Shown in pieces: positions 8,308 to 15,599 of a DNA stretch of 64,000 nucleotides. Origin of the DNA: Bartonella krasnovii (lineage in GTDB: Bacteria; Pseudomonadota; Alphaproteobacteria; Rhizobiales; Rhizobiaceae); contig NZ_CP031844.2 in assembly GCF_003606345.3 (NCBI RefSeq), positions 620,001-684,000 on the forward strand, read 5' to 3'. The position numbers were made by a program, and so were the translations under genes. The notes below the pieces were generated by a model. The model saw only the letters and a program-made list of their open reading frames with translations, was not told the DNA's origin and searched no databases. Each line of letters begins with the position of its first letter. Within the stretch, counting starts at the first letter, position 1.

Positions 8308-8590
8308 CAGCTTTTCTATGTTCTGGCTTTGCTGAAGAGTATAGTTTTAAAAAATAATCATCACAGTTATCAGGTATAAAGTGAGGGGGGAGAGCTTTAA
8401 AAAATGAAGTTAACCTAACGAGTTCATCAGCAGATATACTTCTCTTTTCTTTATTATCATCAACAGAAAGCATTTTAGATACAACAGATGTATGAAGTCC
8501 CATATGTTTGGCTAATTCAGTTCGAGACCCATGACCCATTATTTTAAGTTTTTCATTTGCCCAAATTTTTATTTCTTTTTGAATATCCAT
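8264..8590 (-). CDS. Prophage repressor, XRE-type helix-turn-helix
   Basis: A 108-residue protein with a helix-turn-helix in its first half (IWANEKLKIMGHGSRTELAKHMGLHTSVVSKML), the arrangement of small CI-like phage repressors. No C-terminal LexA-type peptidase domain is present, so it lacks RecA-dependent self-cleavage and may instead be inactivated by the antirepressor encoded at 14382. The start at 8590 (MDIQKEIKIW) is preferred over the upstream ATG at 8680 because the additional residues have no domain character. It is divergent from the Cro/YdaS-like gene at 8704, with an operator palindrome between them. Confidence 0.8.
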   Translation of the reverse strand: MDIQKEIKIWANEKLKIMGHGSRTELAKHMGLHTSVVSKMLSVDDNKEKRSISADELVRLTSFFKALPPHFIPDNCDDYFLKLYSSAKPEHRKAVISFLRSLQEADEK

Positions 8591-8628
8591 ACTTATCAAT
8601 ATTCCTTTTGTTTTAAAAAATATCAATA

Positions 8629-8643
8629 TTTCTAATTTAGAAA
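8629..8643. promoter_or_regulatory. Putative prophage operator TTTCTAATTTAGAAA
   Basis: The second copy of the TTTCTA-N3-TAGAAA palindrome, in the intergenic region between the divergent repressor and Cro-like genes. Two direct TATCAATATT words (near 8594 and 8621) and a TATAAT at 8662-8667 lie beside it, so it probably overlaps both promoters. Confidence 0.65.
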
Positions 8644-8703
8644 AAACATTGACAATTTTTCTATAATCGAATAAATCCACATTTTATAAATAGAGAAATT
8701 AAG

Positions 8704-9027
8704 ATGAGTATCAAAAATTCAGCAGTTACGATTATAAAGTATTTAGGCGGCGCAAAACGTGTGTCGTTGATTTCTCAATGCCATGTGTCTGCTGTTTATA
8801 AATGGACGTACCCTTTTGAAAAGCGAGAGGGTAAAGGCGGAATTATACCGGCTAAATACCAAATTATGCTTCTAAATTATGCGCGTGAACATGGGATAGA
8901 TTTACGTCCAGAAGATTTTTTTTATCCAGAGCGCTTGCAGTCATTAATGCAAGAGCAGCGCCCCCCAATTACGAAAATTTGCAAAAGCCCCTGCGTTGAT
9001 AGCGCGGGCGACAGTTTGCAGCCTTAA
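8704..9027 (+). CDS. Cro/YdaS-like DNA-binding regulator
   Basis: A 107-residue protein whose first ~80 residues fit the YdaS/Cro-like family: IIKYLGGAKRVSLISQCHVS followed by AVYKWTY, then GGIIPAKYQIMLLNYAREHG and the ending RPEDFF. Such proteins are the Cro-equivalents that open the rightward early operon in prophages. It is divergent from the repressor with a shared operator. The last ~25 residues (from LMQEQRPP) are unlike the family and may be a non-conserved tail. The next gene starts 10 bases downstream with a good ribosome binding site, so they are co-transcribed. Confidence 0.8.
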   Translation: MSIKNSAVTIIKYLGGAKRVSLISQCHVSAVYKWTYPFEKREGKGGIIPAKYQIMLLNYAREHGIDLRPEDFFYPERLQSLMQEQRPPITKICKSPCVDSAGDSLQP

Positions 9028-9037
9028 GGAGATGATG

Positions 9038-9355
9038 ATGTCTGTCAATGAAGCGCATAAGAATGATGACGGCAAGCCTCGTGTAGAGCTTATACCGCCT
9101 TTAGCACTGATGGAAATCGGTCGTGTTTTAGAGTTTGGAGCAAAGAAATACGGAGTAAACAACTGGCGTAATGGCATGAATTGGAGCCGGTTTCACGGAG
9201 CAGCTTTGCGTCATTTATTAGCATGGTTTGATGGAGAACAAAAGGATGCTGAGAGTGATTTATCACACTTGGCACATGCAGCTTGTTGCCTGCTTTTCTT
9301 AATGGAATGCGAAGCAAAACAGATTGGTTGTGATGACCGCCCTCATAAAAATTAA
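9038..9355 (+). CDS. DUF5664 / dATP-dGTP diphosphohydrolase N-domain-like protein
   Basis: A 105-residue protein of the phage family related to the N-terminal region of dATP/dGTP diphosphohydrolases and MazG-like all-alpha NTP pyrophosphatases. Visible features are KPRVELIPPLALMEIGRVLE, FGAKKYGVNNWRNGM, and the late HLAHAACCLLFLMECE helix with preceding ESDLSHL. The family is thought to act on nucleotides or DNA-modification precursors, but the reaction is not shown here. The ATG at 9038 is chosen for its spacing from AAGGAG; in-frame ATGs at 9032 and 9035 are alternatives. The stop TAA overlaps the ATG at 9355 of the next frame. Confidence 0.8.
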   Translation: MSVNEAHKNDDGKPRVELIPPLALMEIGRVLEFGAKKYGVNNWRNGMNWSRFHGAALRHLLAWFDGEQKDAESDLSHLAHAACCLLFLMECEAKQIGCDDRPHKN

Positions 9356-9366
9356 TGGAGATCAGA

Positions 9367-10002
9367 ATGGAATTAAGTGAAGTGGTATTTATAGTTATAT
9401 GTGTCACGCTTGGCTGTTTGCTTTTTAGTGGGATGTCGTTGTTTTGTGCTTTGAATTGTAGCGAAAAGGTTAAGTTGCTTAAAATGCAGGTTAAATATCT
9501 TACAGAAGAAATAAGAGAGAAGGAAAAAGAGATTAAGTTTTTAAAGGAAACCAAGCAGAGCATTGATGAGTGTGATGCGGATATCAAAAAATATGAAGAG
9601 AAAATAGAGAAGCTTAAAGAAGAGCTTAAACAGCGTGATGAAAAAATTAAGAATCTTAAACAAGCGCATAAAGAAGCGATTCAAAAGAAAGACATAGCTC
9701 TACACAGGCGATTTAAAGAAGTTGAAGCCCGTGATGCAGAAATAGAGAAGCTTAAAGAAGAGCTTAAACTAAATTCCGAGGATGAAAAAGAAGTTCAATC
9801 TCGTGATGAGGAAATTGAAGAACTGAAGCTGAAGCTGGATGCGTATGATGAAACGTTCGGTAAGAACATCAAATCTATGTATGAACTAATAGCAGAAATT
9901 GCACACCGTGATGCAGAAATAGAGAAGCTTAAAGACGAGCTTAAGCAGTGTGATGCATCTGTACAAAAGCCTTCTCATAAGAATAAGAAGAAAAGTAAGT
10001 GA
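9367..10002 (+). CDS. Membrane-anchored long coiled-coil protein
   Basis: A 211-residue protein with one N-terminal membrane segment (residues ~5-27, VVFIVICVTLGCLLFSGMSL) followed by an almost continuous charged coiled coil. Repeated units RDAEIEKLKEELK and QRDEKIKNLK recur with ~35-residue spacing, and the tail is lysine-rich. The ATG at 9367 has GGAG seven bases upstream and is preferred over the ATG at 9355. The shape resembles phage Rz-like spanins or scaffolding coiled coils, but its place in the early operon argues against a spanin. Function unknown. Confidence 0.65.
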   Translation: MELSEVVFIVICVTLGCLLFSGMSLFCALNCSEKVKLLKMQVKYLTEEIREKEKEIKFLKETKQSIDECDADIKKYEEKIEKLKEELKQRDEKIKNLKQAHKEAIQKKDIALHRRFKEVEARDAEIEKLKEELKLNSEDEKEVQSRDEEIEELKLKLDAYDETFGKNIKSMYELIAEIAHRDAEIEKLKDELKQCDASVQKPSHKNKKKSK

Positions 10003-10012
10003 GGAGAGAGAG

Positions 10013-10381
10013 ATGGCAGATATGAAAGTTAAAAAGAAGTATGAACTTACAGATGACGTAGTTGATATTGGTCCTTGCAAGGTATACCGCATACGCGCCT
10101 TAAAAGATTTTGGTGATGTTAAAAAAGGTGATCTAGGCGGTTGGGTAGAGAGTGAAGATAATCTCAGTCACGAAGGCAATTGTTGGATCAGTGGTTTAGG
10201 GGTGGTTTTTGGTAGTGTAACAATAAACGATGATGATCAAGTTGAAAACTTTAAGTGTATTTCTCATAAGATTTACAAATTATCTATGTTAACACCACAG
10301 GAATACATGCAATCACTACCTTGGCACCGTAGAATATGGGAGCGACTCCGTTATTATTGGGAGTTCAGGATATGGTTGTAG
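10013..10381 (+). CDS. Hexapeptide-family head protein without repeats
   Basis: A 122-residue protein carrying the head of the hexapeptide family (KKKYELTDDVVDI, then YRIRALKDFGDVKKGDLGGW, then LSHEGNCWISG). Only two or three degenerate hexapeptide turns follow, then an unrelated tail rich in Trp, Arg and Tyr (SLPWHRRIWERLRYYWEF). The ATG at 10013 follows GAGGAGAGAG. This is the only plus-strand member and shows that the head can exist without a long beta-helix, so the head is probably the functional module. It overlaps the convergent gene at 10354 by 28 bases. Confidence 0.72.
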   Translation: MADMKVKKKYELTDDVVDIGPCKVYRIRALKDFGDVKKGDLGGWVESEDNLSHEGNCWISGLGVVFGSVTINDDDQVENFKCISHKIYKLSMLTPQEYMQSLPWHRRIWERLRYYWEFRIWL

Positions 10382-11025
10382 TTATTAGAGCTACCTAAAG
10401 TTTTTTTCATTATCCTATATTCAAAATCTCTGTCCTGTATATCTGTCCAACGGAAAAAACCAAGACAAAAAGTAGTCTCAAGAGTTTTTTCTGGATTATT
10501 ACATGAGGTATGTTCAACTACAATGGTTATAGGTTTTGTTAAATGTGGTTCTTGTGGGTGTATGGTAAGCCAAAGAGCCAATTTACTTTTGGCTTTTATA
10601 CTAAAAAGATCAAAAAATCCCAGATGGTTAGGATGTAATTGGGGTTTTATTAAATCAATATACTTTTCGCTTTTTAAGGCGATGTTCGTTGCATTTTTAC
10701 GTTTTTCAGAATCTGAGATACCTTCAGTAGGATCTGGGTAGAGTGCTTGAGTAAATATAAATGGGTGTTTTTTAGGTATTTTGATGTGATTTATTTTAAT
10801 TATTTGGTTTGTAGGATTGTAAATGGTTAATTCCAATTCAGATTCAAGGTCACTAGGATTCTTTGGAGACAGACTTCCAACAACTTCACGTACACTACAG
10901 CTTTGCAATTTTTGTCCTAAACATTTTTCTTTTTGTTCTTTGCGGTATCTATACCAAACAAAGCCTGCAGAGATCGTACTAATGATAAAAGAAATATATT
11001 CATATATTGTTGGCGTATCTTTCAT
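10354..11025 (-). CDS. Hypothetical membrane-anchored protein
   Basis: A 223-residue protein starting MKDTPTIYEYISFIISTISA, with one N-terminal membrane segment (~8-28) followed by a basic stretch (WYRYRKEQKEK) and a soluble beta-rich region (LELTIYNPTNQIIKINHIKI) resembling an immunoglobulin-like fold. It is oriented against the surrounding early operon, as is typical of a prophage-carried accessory (moron) gene. The start at 11025 is chosen over 11052 for a GGATAGAG ribosome binding site. Not recognised; possibly a superinfection or host-interaction factor. Confidence 0.6.
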   Translation of the reverse strand: MKDTPTIYEYISFIISTISAGFVWYRYRKEQKEKCLGQKLQSCSVREVVGSLSPKNPSDLESELELTIYNPTNQIIKINHIKIPKKHPFIFTQALYPDPTEGISDSEKRKNATNIALKSEKYIDLIKPQLHPNHLGFFDLFSIKAKSKLALWLTIHPQEPHLTKPITIVVEHTSCNNPEKTLETTFCLGFFRWTDIQDRDFEYRIMKKTLGSSNNYNHILNSQ

Positions 11026-11067
11026 ATTTTTCTCTATCCAAATAAAACACATTATGTACGGAGCGGC

Positions 11068-11541
11068 GTGGTGATTAACACGATTCTTTGTTTTGATCTA
11101 GGTACGAAGACAGGATGGGCGATACGCGGTGCAGATGGTGGTATCACTAATGGCACCGTTGATTTTAAATCACGCCGTTTTGAAGGCGGTGGGATGCGTT
11201 ATTTACGCTTTAAACAATGGCTTAATGAAATAAAGCAGGCAGCAGGTCAAATTGACGCGGTGTATTTTGAAGAGGTGAGGCGTCATGTTGGTACAGACGC
11301 AGCGCATGTTTACGGTGGCTTGTTAGCAACGTTAACGGCGTGGTGTGAACATCATCAGATACCGTATGAGGGGATACCGGTTTGTACAATTAAGAAAGCG
11401 ACAACGGGCAAGGGGAATGCGTCGAAAGAAGAGATGATAGAGGCAATGCGTGCAAAAGGACACGCGCCTTGTGATGATAATGAAGCGGATGCTTTGGCAA
11501 TTTTACATTTAATTAAAGAAAGGGAATTGGGGTATGTCTAA
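11068..11541 (+). CDS. RuvC-like Holliday junction resolvase (RNase H fold)
   Basis: A 157-residue RuvC-type nuclease that would cleave branched DNA intermediates of phage recombination or replication. The acidic residues of the RNase H-like core are visible: CFDLGTKTGWA near residue 10 (first Asp), AVYFEEVRRH near 68 (Glu) and DDNEADALAI near 137 (closing Asp pair). It starts with GTG; GTG codons at 11068 and 11071 are both possible after TACGGAG. Its stop overlaps the next gene by 8 bases. It complements the exonuclease and annealing protein of the leftward operon. Confidence 0.82.
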   Translation: MVINTILCFDLGTKTGWAIRGADGGITNGTVDFKSRRFEGGGMRYLRFKQWLNEIKQAAGQIDAVYFEEVRRHVGTDAAHVYGGLLATLTAWCEHHQIPYEGIPVCTIKKATTGKGNASKEEMIEAMRAKGHAPCDDNEADALAILHLIKERELGYV

Positions 11542-12682
11542 TGGGATGCCGTGGATACGATTTCATTTGTATGACTGGATAAGTGGTACAGATGGAATGA
11601 CATTAGAGCAAAGAGGTGCTTATATGACACTTCTTGTTCGTATGTATGATAAAAAAGCACCAATTAAAGAAGATTTTGAAACGCTTTCACGTGCTTGCAA
11701 TTGTTCGCAAAAAAAGTTCGCAACTATTGTCGAATATTTAATGAGGAACGATAAACTTATTGAGATAGATGGTGGGTTGTGGAACACGCGCGTTGAAGAA
11801 GAACTAAAAGATTTTGCTGATAAAAAGGATCACATATCGCAAATTCGTAGTGAAGCTGGCAAAAAAGGTGCACAAGCAAAAAACAATACAAAACAATGCG
11901 TTAATGATTTTGCTGAAGCAAACGACAAGCAAAACGTTTTTTTTGCTGAAGCAAACGACAAGCAAAATGATTTTTTTGCTGAAGCAAAAAGTAAGCAAAA
12001 CGTTTTTTTTGCTGAAGCAAACGACAAGCAAAATCAAGCTATAAAGAACCAGAATAAGAATAATATATATAAAAAAAATAAAACTATCGTTTTATCAAAA
12101 AAAGAAATCGATTTTGAAGATTTAGAAACAACCGATTTGGATGACGAGCCAACAGAGGTTGCTGCTGTTGAAAGCCAACCAGAACAAATCGAAACGATAG
12201 CAATCAAACAACCTCTCATTCACGAGCAAGAAAGTGTTCCTAAGAAAGCCAAGCGGGTTAAAACTGATAGAGGTTGTCGATTGCCTGCGGATTTCGAACC
12301 CGATTACGATTTTGCACTTGCAGAGGGCTTGCCTCCAGAGCGTATCAAAGTCGAAATTGCGAAATTTCAAGATTATTGGAATGCCAAGACGGGTAAGGAC
12401 GCTAGCAAGCGTGATTGGCAAGCGACATGGCGTAATTGGGTAAGAAATTCAAAAACTTATCAAATCAATCAACAAGGTGGAAACTATGGAAAAACAAGCA
12501 CTAAACACACAGAACAGCAGCGTGGCTGGAGTTATCGAGTTGCACAGCATATGTCCAATATCAAAAATTCAGACAGTGTTTACAAATTTTTATTCGAGGA
12601 TGACAACACAACCCCCATTCCTTTGGAAAACAGGACAAAAGCCATTGAGTGCAGAAGTGGAGAGAGTTACCTCGTTGGTTGA
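11534..12682 (+). CDS. YdaU/DUF1376-type phage replication protein with 33-bp repeats
   Basis: A 382-residue protein. Residues 1-~100 match the DUF1376/YdaU domain (PWIRFHLYDWISGTDGMTLE, then RGAYMTLLVRMYDK), a winged-helix found in phage replication-initiation proteins. Residues ~125-168 are four tandem copies of an 11-residue unit, FAEANDKQNVF, encoded by exact 33-bp repeats containing T7-T8 runs. The C-terminal part (LPADFEPDYDFALAEGLPPE, then FQDYWNAKTGKDASKRDWQATWRNWVR) matches the conserved C-terminal block of YdaU-like proteins. It is probably a replisome organiser or helicase-loader-like factor. The end overlaps the following gene by 197 bases in another frame. Confidence 0.82.
   Translation: MSNGMPWIRFHLYDWISGTDGMTLEQRGAYMTLLVRMYDKKAPIKEDFETLSRACNCSQKKFATIVEYLMRNDKLIEIDGGLWNTRVEEELKDFADKKDHISQIRSEAGKKGAQAKNNTKQCVNDFAEANDKQNVFFAEANDKQNDFFAEAKSKQNVFFAEANDKQNQAIKNQNKNNIYKKNKTIVLSKKEIDFEDLETTDLDDEPTEVAAVESQPEQIETIAIKQPLIHEQESVPKKAKRVKTDRGCRLPADFEPDYDFALAEGLPPERIKVEIAKFQDYWNAKTGKDASKRDWQATWRNWVRNSKTYQINQQGGNYGKTSTKHTEQQRGWSYRVAQHMSNIKNSDSVYKFLFEDDNTTPIPLENRTKAIECRSGESYLVG
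11911..12036 (+). repeat. Four 33-bp tandem repeats inside the YdaU-type gene
   Basis: Units begin at 11911, 11944, 11977 and 12010, exactly 33 bp apart, each with TGCTGAAGCAAA. Three joints carry T8, T7 and T8 runs (11937-11944, 11971-11977, 12003-12010). Unit gain or loss keeps the frame; slippage in a T-run would break it. Confidence 0.9.
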
Positions 12683-13091
12683 TGATGCGTTGCAAAAGCT
12701 TGAAAGAAAAGCAACTGAAGAGGAAATCCAAACAACGTTTCTTGTCCTTTCGAATGGTCTCAAAAGCCCCATGGGTTCAGATGAGAAAGCAACAGCGCTT
12801 GCGTATTTTTACGCTCTTGAAGGCATAAGCAGCTGGATATTGCAAATGGCAACAAAGAACGCTTTGAAAGGCAAAGCAGAGGGGTTAAATACAACATTTA
12901 TGCCATCAACAGCAGATTTTTATCGCTATTGCGAAAATCTTGAAAGTGATATTCGCTGGAGTGCAAATTATATTTTGAAGGCTCTTGAGAAGCCAGAAAT
13001 AAAGGAAAGAGAACAAAAGCCGCTTGCAACATCAGAACGCGTTGAAAAGCTTCAAAAAGAACTTGAAGAAGTTTTAAAGGGCATTGAATGA
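12486..13091 (+). CDS. Hypothetical phage replication-region protein
   Basis: A 201-residue protein starting MEKQALNTQNSSVAGV, with AGG-TGG ribosome binding bases upstream of the ATG at 12486. Its first ~65 codons overlap the 3' end of the YdaU-type gene in a different frame. The remaining part is helical (ALQKLERKATEEEIQTTFLV, later STADFYRYCENL) and ends in a charged coiled segment. No family is recognised, but it occupies the place of helicase-loader partner proteins. The next small gene starts in an ATGA overlap, so translation is probably coupled. Confidence 0.68.
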   Translation: MEKQALNTQNSSVAGVIELHSICPISKIQTVFTNFYSRMTTQPPFLWKTGQKPLSAEVERVTSLVDDALQKLERKATEEEIQTTFLVLSNGLKSPMGSDEKATALAYFYALEGISSWILQMATKNALKGKAEGLNTTFMPSTADFYRYCENLESDIRWSANYILKALEKPEIKEREQKPLATSERVEKLQKELEEVLKGIE

Positions 13092-13237
13092 AAAACAGTA
13101 AAATAGTGAAAGGTGCTGATGATTTTGAGATTAGATATGCGTTTAAATCGATAAAAAGGCACCGTACAGAGCGATTTAAAAGTTTTTTAATAGAAACCAC
13201 ATTGAAACTAAAAACGCTGCTGTACGGTCCAATTTGA
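13088..13237 (+). CDS. Small basic protein (49 residues)
   Basis: A 49-codon frame starting ATG at 13088 in an ATGA overlap with the preceding stop. It encodes MKNSKIVKGADDFEIRYAFK, then SIKRHRTERFKSF and a hydrophobic end (LLYGPI). The overlap and the strongly basic middle favour a real, translationally coupled phage gene, perhaps nucleic-acid binding. No homology can be claimed. Confidence 0.5.
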   Translation: MKNSKIVKGADDFEIRYAFKSIKRHRTERFKSFLIETTLKLKTLLYGPI

Positions 13238-13291
13238 GGCAAATAAACCCATTGGTAAAGTTATGGATTTAGATAAGGGATATTAAATCAG

Positions 13292-13729
13292 ATGTTCTTA
13301 AGAAACCGTAAATCAAGACAGCAAAAAAAATTTATTGCAACGGCGGTTGGATATGTACCATGGGGATTAGGGGTTTCAGAGCATTTTTACAATCTTTACG
13401 AATATGCAGATGGCACGAGGGAATATGAGGAATTCGATGGTGGACAATATCAAGATTATGAGATGCCAACGAATATTGATTACAGTACCAAAGCGCAGGT
13501 AAAAGCGTGGATATACGGTGGTAATTTACCAAAAAGCGTATTGAGTTATGAACCATTGATAGATGAGATAAATGTGCAAATCAAAAAACGTACAAAAGAT
13601 GATCAATTGATTTGTGAAATTACGAATGATTTTGAGAGAGGCTATCCATTATCCAGTGAAGAGATAGACAGAGAGCTAGAAAAAGCGCTTGATATTCAAT
13701 TAGGTAAGAACCAAAATGAAAAAAAGTGA
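13292..13729 (+). CDS. Hypothetical phage protein
   Basis: A 145-residue protein (MFLRNRKSRQQKKFIATAVG, then YEYADGTREYEEFDGGQYQD) with a basic start and an acidic, Tyr-rich centre. No membrane segment, signal peptide or known catalytic motif is visible. It is the last gene of the rightward early operon before the structured leader at 13785. Function unknown. Confidence 0.6.
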   Translation: MFLRNRKSRQQKKFIATAVGYVPWGLGVSEHFYNLYEYADGTREYEEFDGGQYQDYEMPTNIDYSTKAQVKAWIYGGNLPKSVLSYEPLIDEINVQIKKRTKDDQLICEITNDFERGYPLSSEEIDRELEKALDIQLGKNQNEKK

Positions 13730-13784
13730 AAAAAATAAAAAATACGTATTGACTTTAAAGAAAAGGTCGTTTAGAAAGATCGAC

Positions 13785-14002
13785 AAGTGCTTAAAAACCA
13801 CGAATCCAATAGCGGATAGGCCACGAAAAGGTTTCTCCCATTCTTAAAAAAAACTGACTTTCTTTTATGCTGTCGTTGGCATATAACGATTTATGTCGGG
13901 TGTAGCTATACCATACAATACCCTTCGCGAGGGAAAAGTATAGCGGCGGACTATTGGCCGTGTTTTTAGCGCCCGGCGCCCTTATGGGCTGTCAATTAAA
14001 AA
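13785..14002 (+). ncRNA. Structured 5' leader RNA, copy 1
   Basis: A ~218-nt leader upstream of the gene at 14029, homologous over its full length to the leader at 20793-21010 on the other strand. Helices seen: GCTATAC (13905-13911) with GTATAGC (13938-13944), enclosing the hairpin CCCT-tcgcg-AGGG (13921-13933). A GTC/GAC closing pair lies outside. In copy 2 the long helix reads GTTACAC/GTGTAAC and the inner one CTC/GAG, so base pairs are kept by compensatory change. The 3' end has the conserved GCCCGGCGCCCTTATGGG before TGTCAATT. No known RNA family is recognised. Confidence 0.72.
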
Positions 14003-14028
14003 CTTCTAACCAATAGAAAGAATTTCAA

Positions 14029-14331
14029 ATGAAAAAAAACGAAATAAAAATAACCACCGATTTCTTATGTGATTTGTGGATGGCAGTGTTTAAAGAAGCT
14101 AACACTGACTATACTGAGGGTGAATATCATATTTCTTTAGTAGAACTTATGGCAGATCTTGAAAAAGTTTTGGTTTTAAAATTACAAAACGAAATGCCTA
14201 ATTTTACAAAAATCTTAGCAATCATTACAGAATTTGGTCAATCTGAACCAATTCATTCAATAGCTCCATTATTGAAAGCTTATACTCCTATTTTGAATGA
14301 AAAATCTCATCAGCCATTAAAAGCAGCATAA
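14029..14331 (+). CDS. Hypothetical protein downstream of the structured leader
   Basis: A 100-residue, mostly helical protein (MKKNEIKITTDFLCDLWMAV) with an acidic central segment and no recognised domain. It is the first gene after the leader RNA at 13785-14002 and is followed after three bases by the G-rich intercistronic motif and the antirepressor gene. The operon layout mirrors that at 18.1-21.0 kb, where the same leader precedes three hexapeptide-repeat genes. It might be a co-regulator of the antirepressor; function unknown. Confidence 0.62.
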   Translation: MKKNEIKITTDFLCDLWMAVFKEANTDYTEGEYHISLVELMADLEKVLVLKLQNEMPNFTKILAIITEFGQSEPIHSIAPLLKAYTPILNEKSHQPLKAA

Positions 14332-14333
14332 AT

Positions 14334-14352
14334 AACGGCGTGGGGGGCGCCT
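14334..14352 (+). promoter_or_regulatory. G-rich intercistronic motif
   Basis: The 19-mer AACGGCGTGGGGGGCGCCT between a stop codon and the next ribosome binding site. The identical 19-mer lies after the last gene of the mirror operon (18113-18131, minus strand). It contains GGGCGCC, the exact complement of GGCGCCC in the leader RNA (13975-13981). Confidence 0.6.
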
Positions 14353-14381
14353 ACTTTTTAACTTTTGTAGGGAAAAGAAAA

Positions 14382-15131
14382 ATGTCACAATATTTAATAA
14401 ATGTAAATCAAAAAAATCCAATAGATGTAAATCAAATCAACATAGATGACAGCATTCAAACTATGTCTAGTCGTGAAATTGCAGAATTGTGTGGTAAACG
14501 GCATGATAATGTTATGCGTGATATCAAGAATATTTTGCTTGAATTGTATGATGAAAAAGATATCCTCAAGTTTGAGGGCATCTTTTTTGATAGCATGAAT
14601 CGCCAGAAAACTGAATATCTTCTCCCTAAACGTGAATGCTTAATCCTCGTATCTGGTTACAGCATCGCTTTGCGTGCAAAAATAATTGACCGTTGGCAGG
14701 AATTAGAAAAGCAAGTAACACCACCACAAATCGATTATTCAAGTCCACAAGCTATGATTGGTTTTTTAAATTACTTGCAAGGTCAAATAGATCAAAAAGA
14801 TACTATCATTGCAGAGTTAAAACCAAAAGCAATAGCTCTTGATGGTTTAACGCGCTCGGATGGCTTGTTCGGTATTATAGATGCAGCAAAAATCTTGGAA
14901 GTAAGACCTAAGGATTTATCAGATTACTTACGAAGATATGGTTGGGTTTACAAAAGAGTACCAAGTGGTCCATTATTACCATATCAAGATAAAATACAAA
15001 AAGGTCTTATGGATTGCACGACTATCACTATTCAAAAAAATGATGGTACAGAAAAGACAGTACCGTCAACAAAGATAACAACAAAAGGATTGGCTTTCTT
15101 AAGAGAGCAACTTTATGGGAATATGCAATAA
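14382..15131 (+). CDS. Phage antirepressor: Rha N-domain with KilAC C-domain
   Basis: A 249-residue regulator. Residues ~27-115 match the phage Rha domain (MSSREIAELCGKRHDNVMRD, later EYLLPKRECLILVSGYS). The C-terminal ~110 residues match the KilAC/antirepressor domain (AIALDGLTRSDGLFGIIDAA, then LRRYGWVYKR, ending TTKGLAFLREQLYG). Such proteins bind and inactivate small CI-like repressors lacking a peptidase domain, which fits the repressor at 8264. The ATG at 14382 follows AGGGAAAAG. The operon is preceded by the structured leader RNA, suggesting post-transcriptional control. Confidence 0.9.
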   Translation: MSQYLINVNQKNPIDVNQINIDDSIQTMSSREIAELCGKRHDNVMRDIKNILLELYDEKDILKFEGIFFDSMNRQKTEYLLPKRECLILVSGYSIALRAKIIDRWQELEKQVTPPQIDYSSPQAMIGFLNYLQGQIDQKDTIIAELKPKAIALDGLTRSDGLFGIIDAAKILEVRPKDLSDYLRRYGWVYKRVPSGPLLPYQDKIQKGLMDCTTITIQKNDGTEKTVPSTKITTKGLAFLREQLYGNMQ

Positions 15132-15171
15132 TTAAAAAAACGGGGTGGGGGGCTGGTTTACAGCAAAAAAG

Positions 15172-15206
15172 GAAGCTGCGTTTACAAGAACACGGCTTCT
15201 TTTATT
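15172..15206 (+). terminator. Terminator-like hairpin, family copy 1
   Basis: GAAGCTG...CGGCTTC stem with a 14-nt interior and TTTTATT tail, 40 bases after the antirepressor stop. It is probably the operon terminator and the first of five related hairpins. Confidence 0.6.
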
Positions 15207-15431
15207 AAAAACCATTATTGACAAGGACAATTCATTATGAAAACGATTAATGAATTACATAGTTTGTGTATAAACGCAAGTTTATTTTTATTCAAATTGC
15301 ATCTTTAAACAAATGGTGCTATATTTTAAAACATAGAAAGCGTAAAAAACTTTCTTTTACAACGTTATTACAGCGTTGTATTTTAGCCGTTCCTTAGGTT
15401 AAAATAATATACTTTTTAAAAATCGCTACAA

Positions 15432-15466
15432 AAAAAAGCCGTGTCCTTTAAAAGATACGGTTTTTT
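15432..15466 (+). terminator. Terminator-like hairpin, family copy 2
   Basis: An A6-flanked stem AGCCGTGTC / GATACGGTTTTTT ending in T6. It is bidirectional, with A- and T-tracts on both sides. Confidence 0.6.
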
Positions 15467-15599
15467 GCATATTAAGGCTTGTTATTTTATACATAATGTT
15501 CTATATCTTATATGAGATTTAAGAAATTGGAGAAGACCTTGTTATGTTTTTTACATAACAGGGTTTTCTTTTTATGCTAGTTATAGATTTGTATATAAT

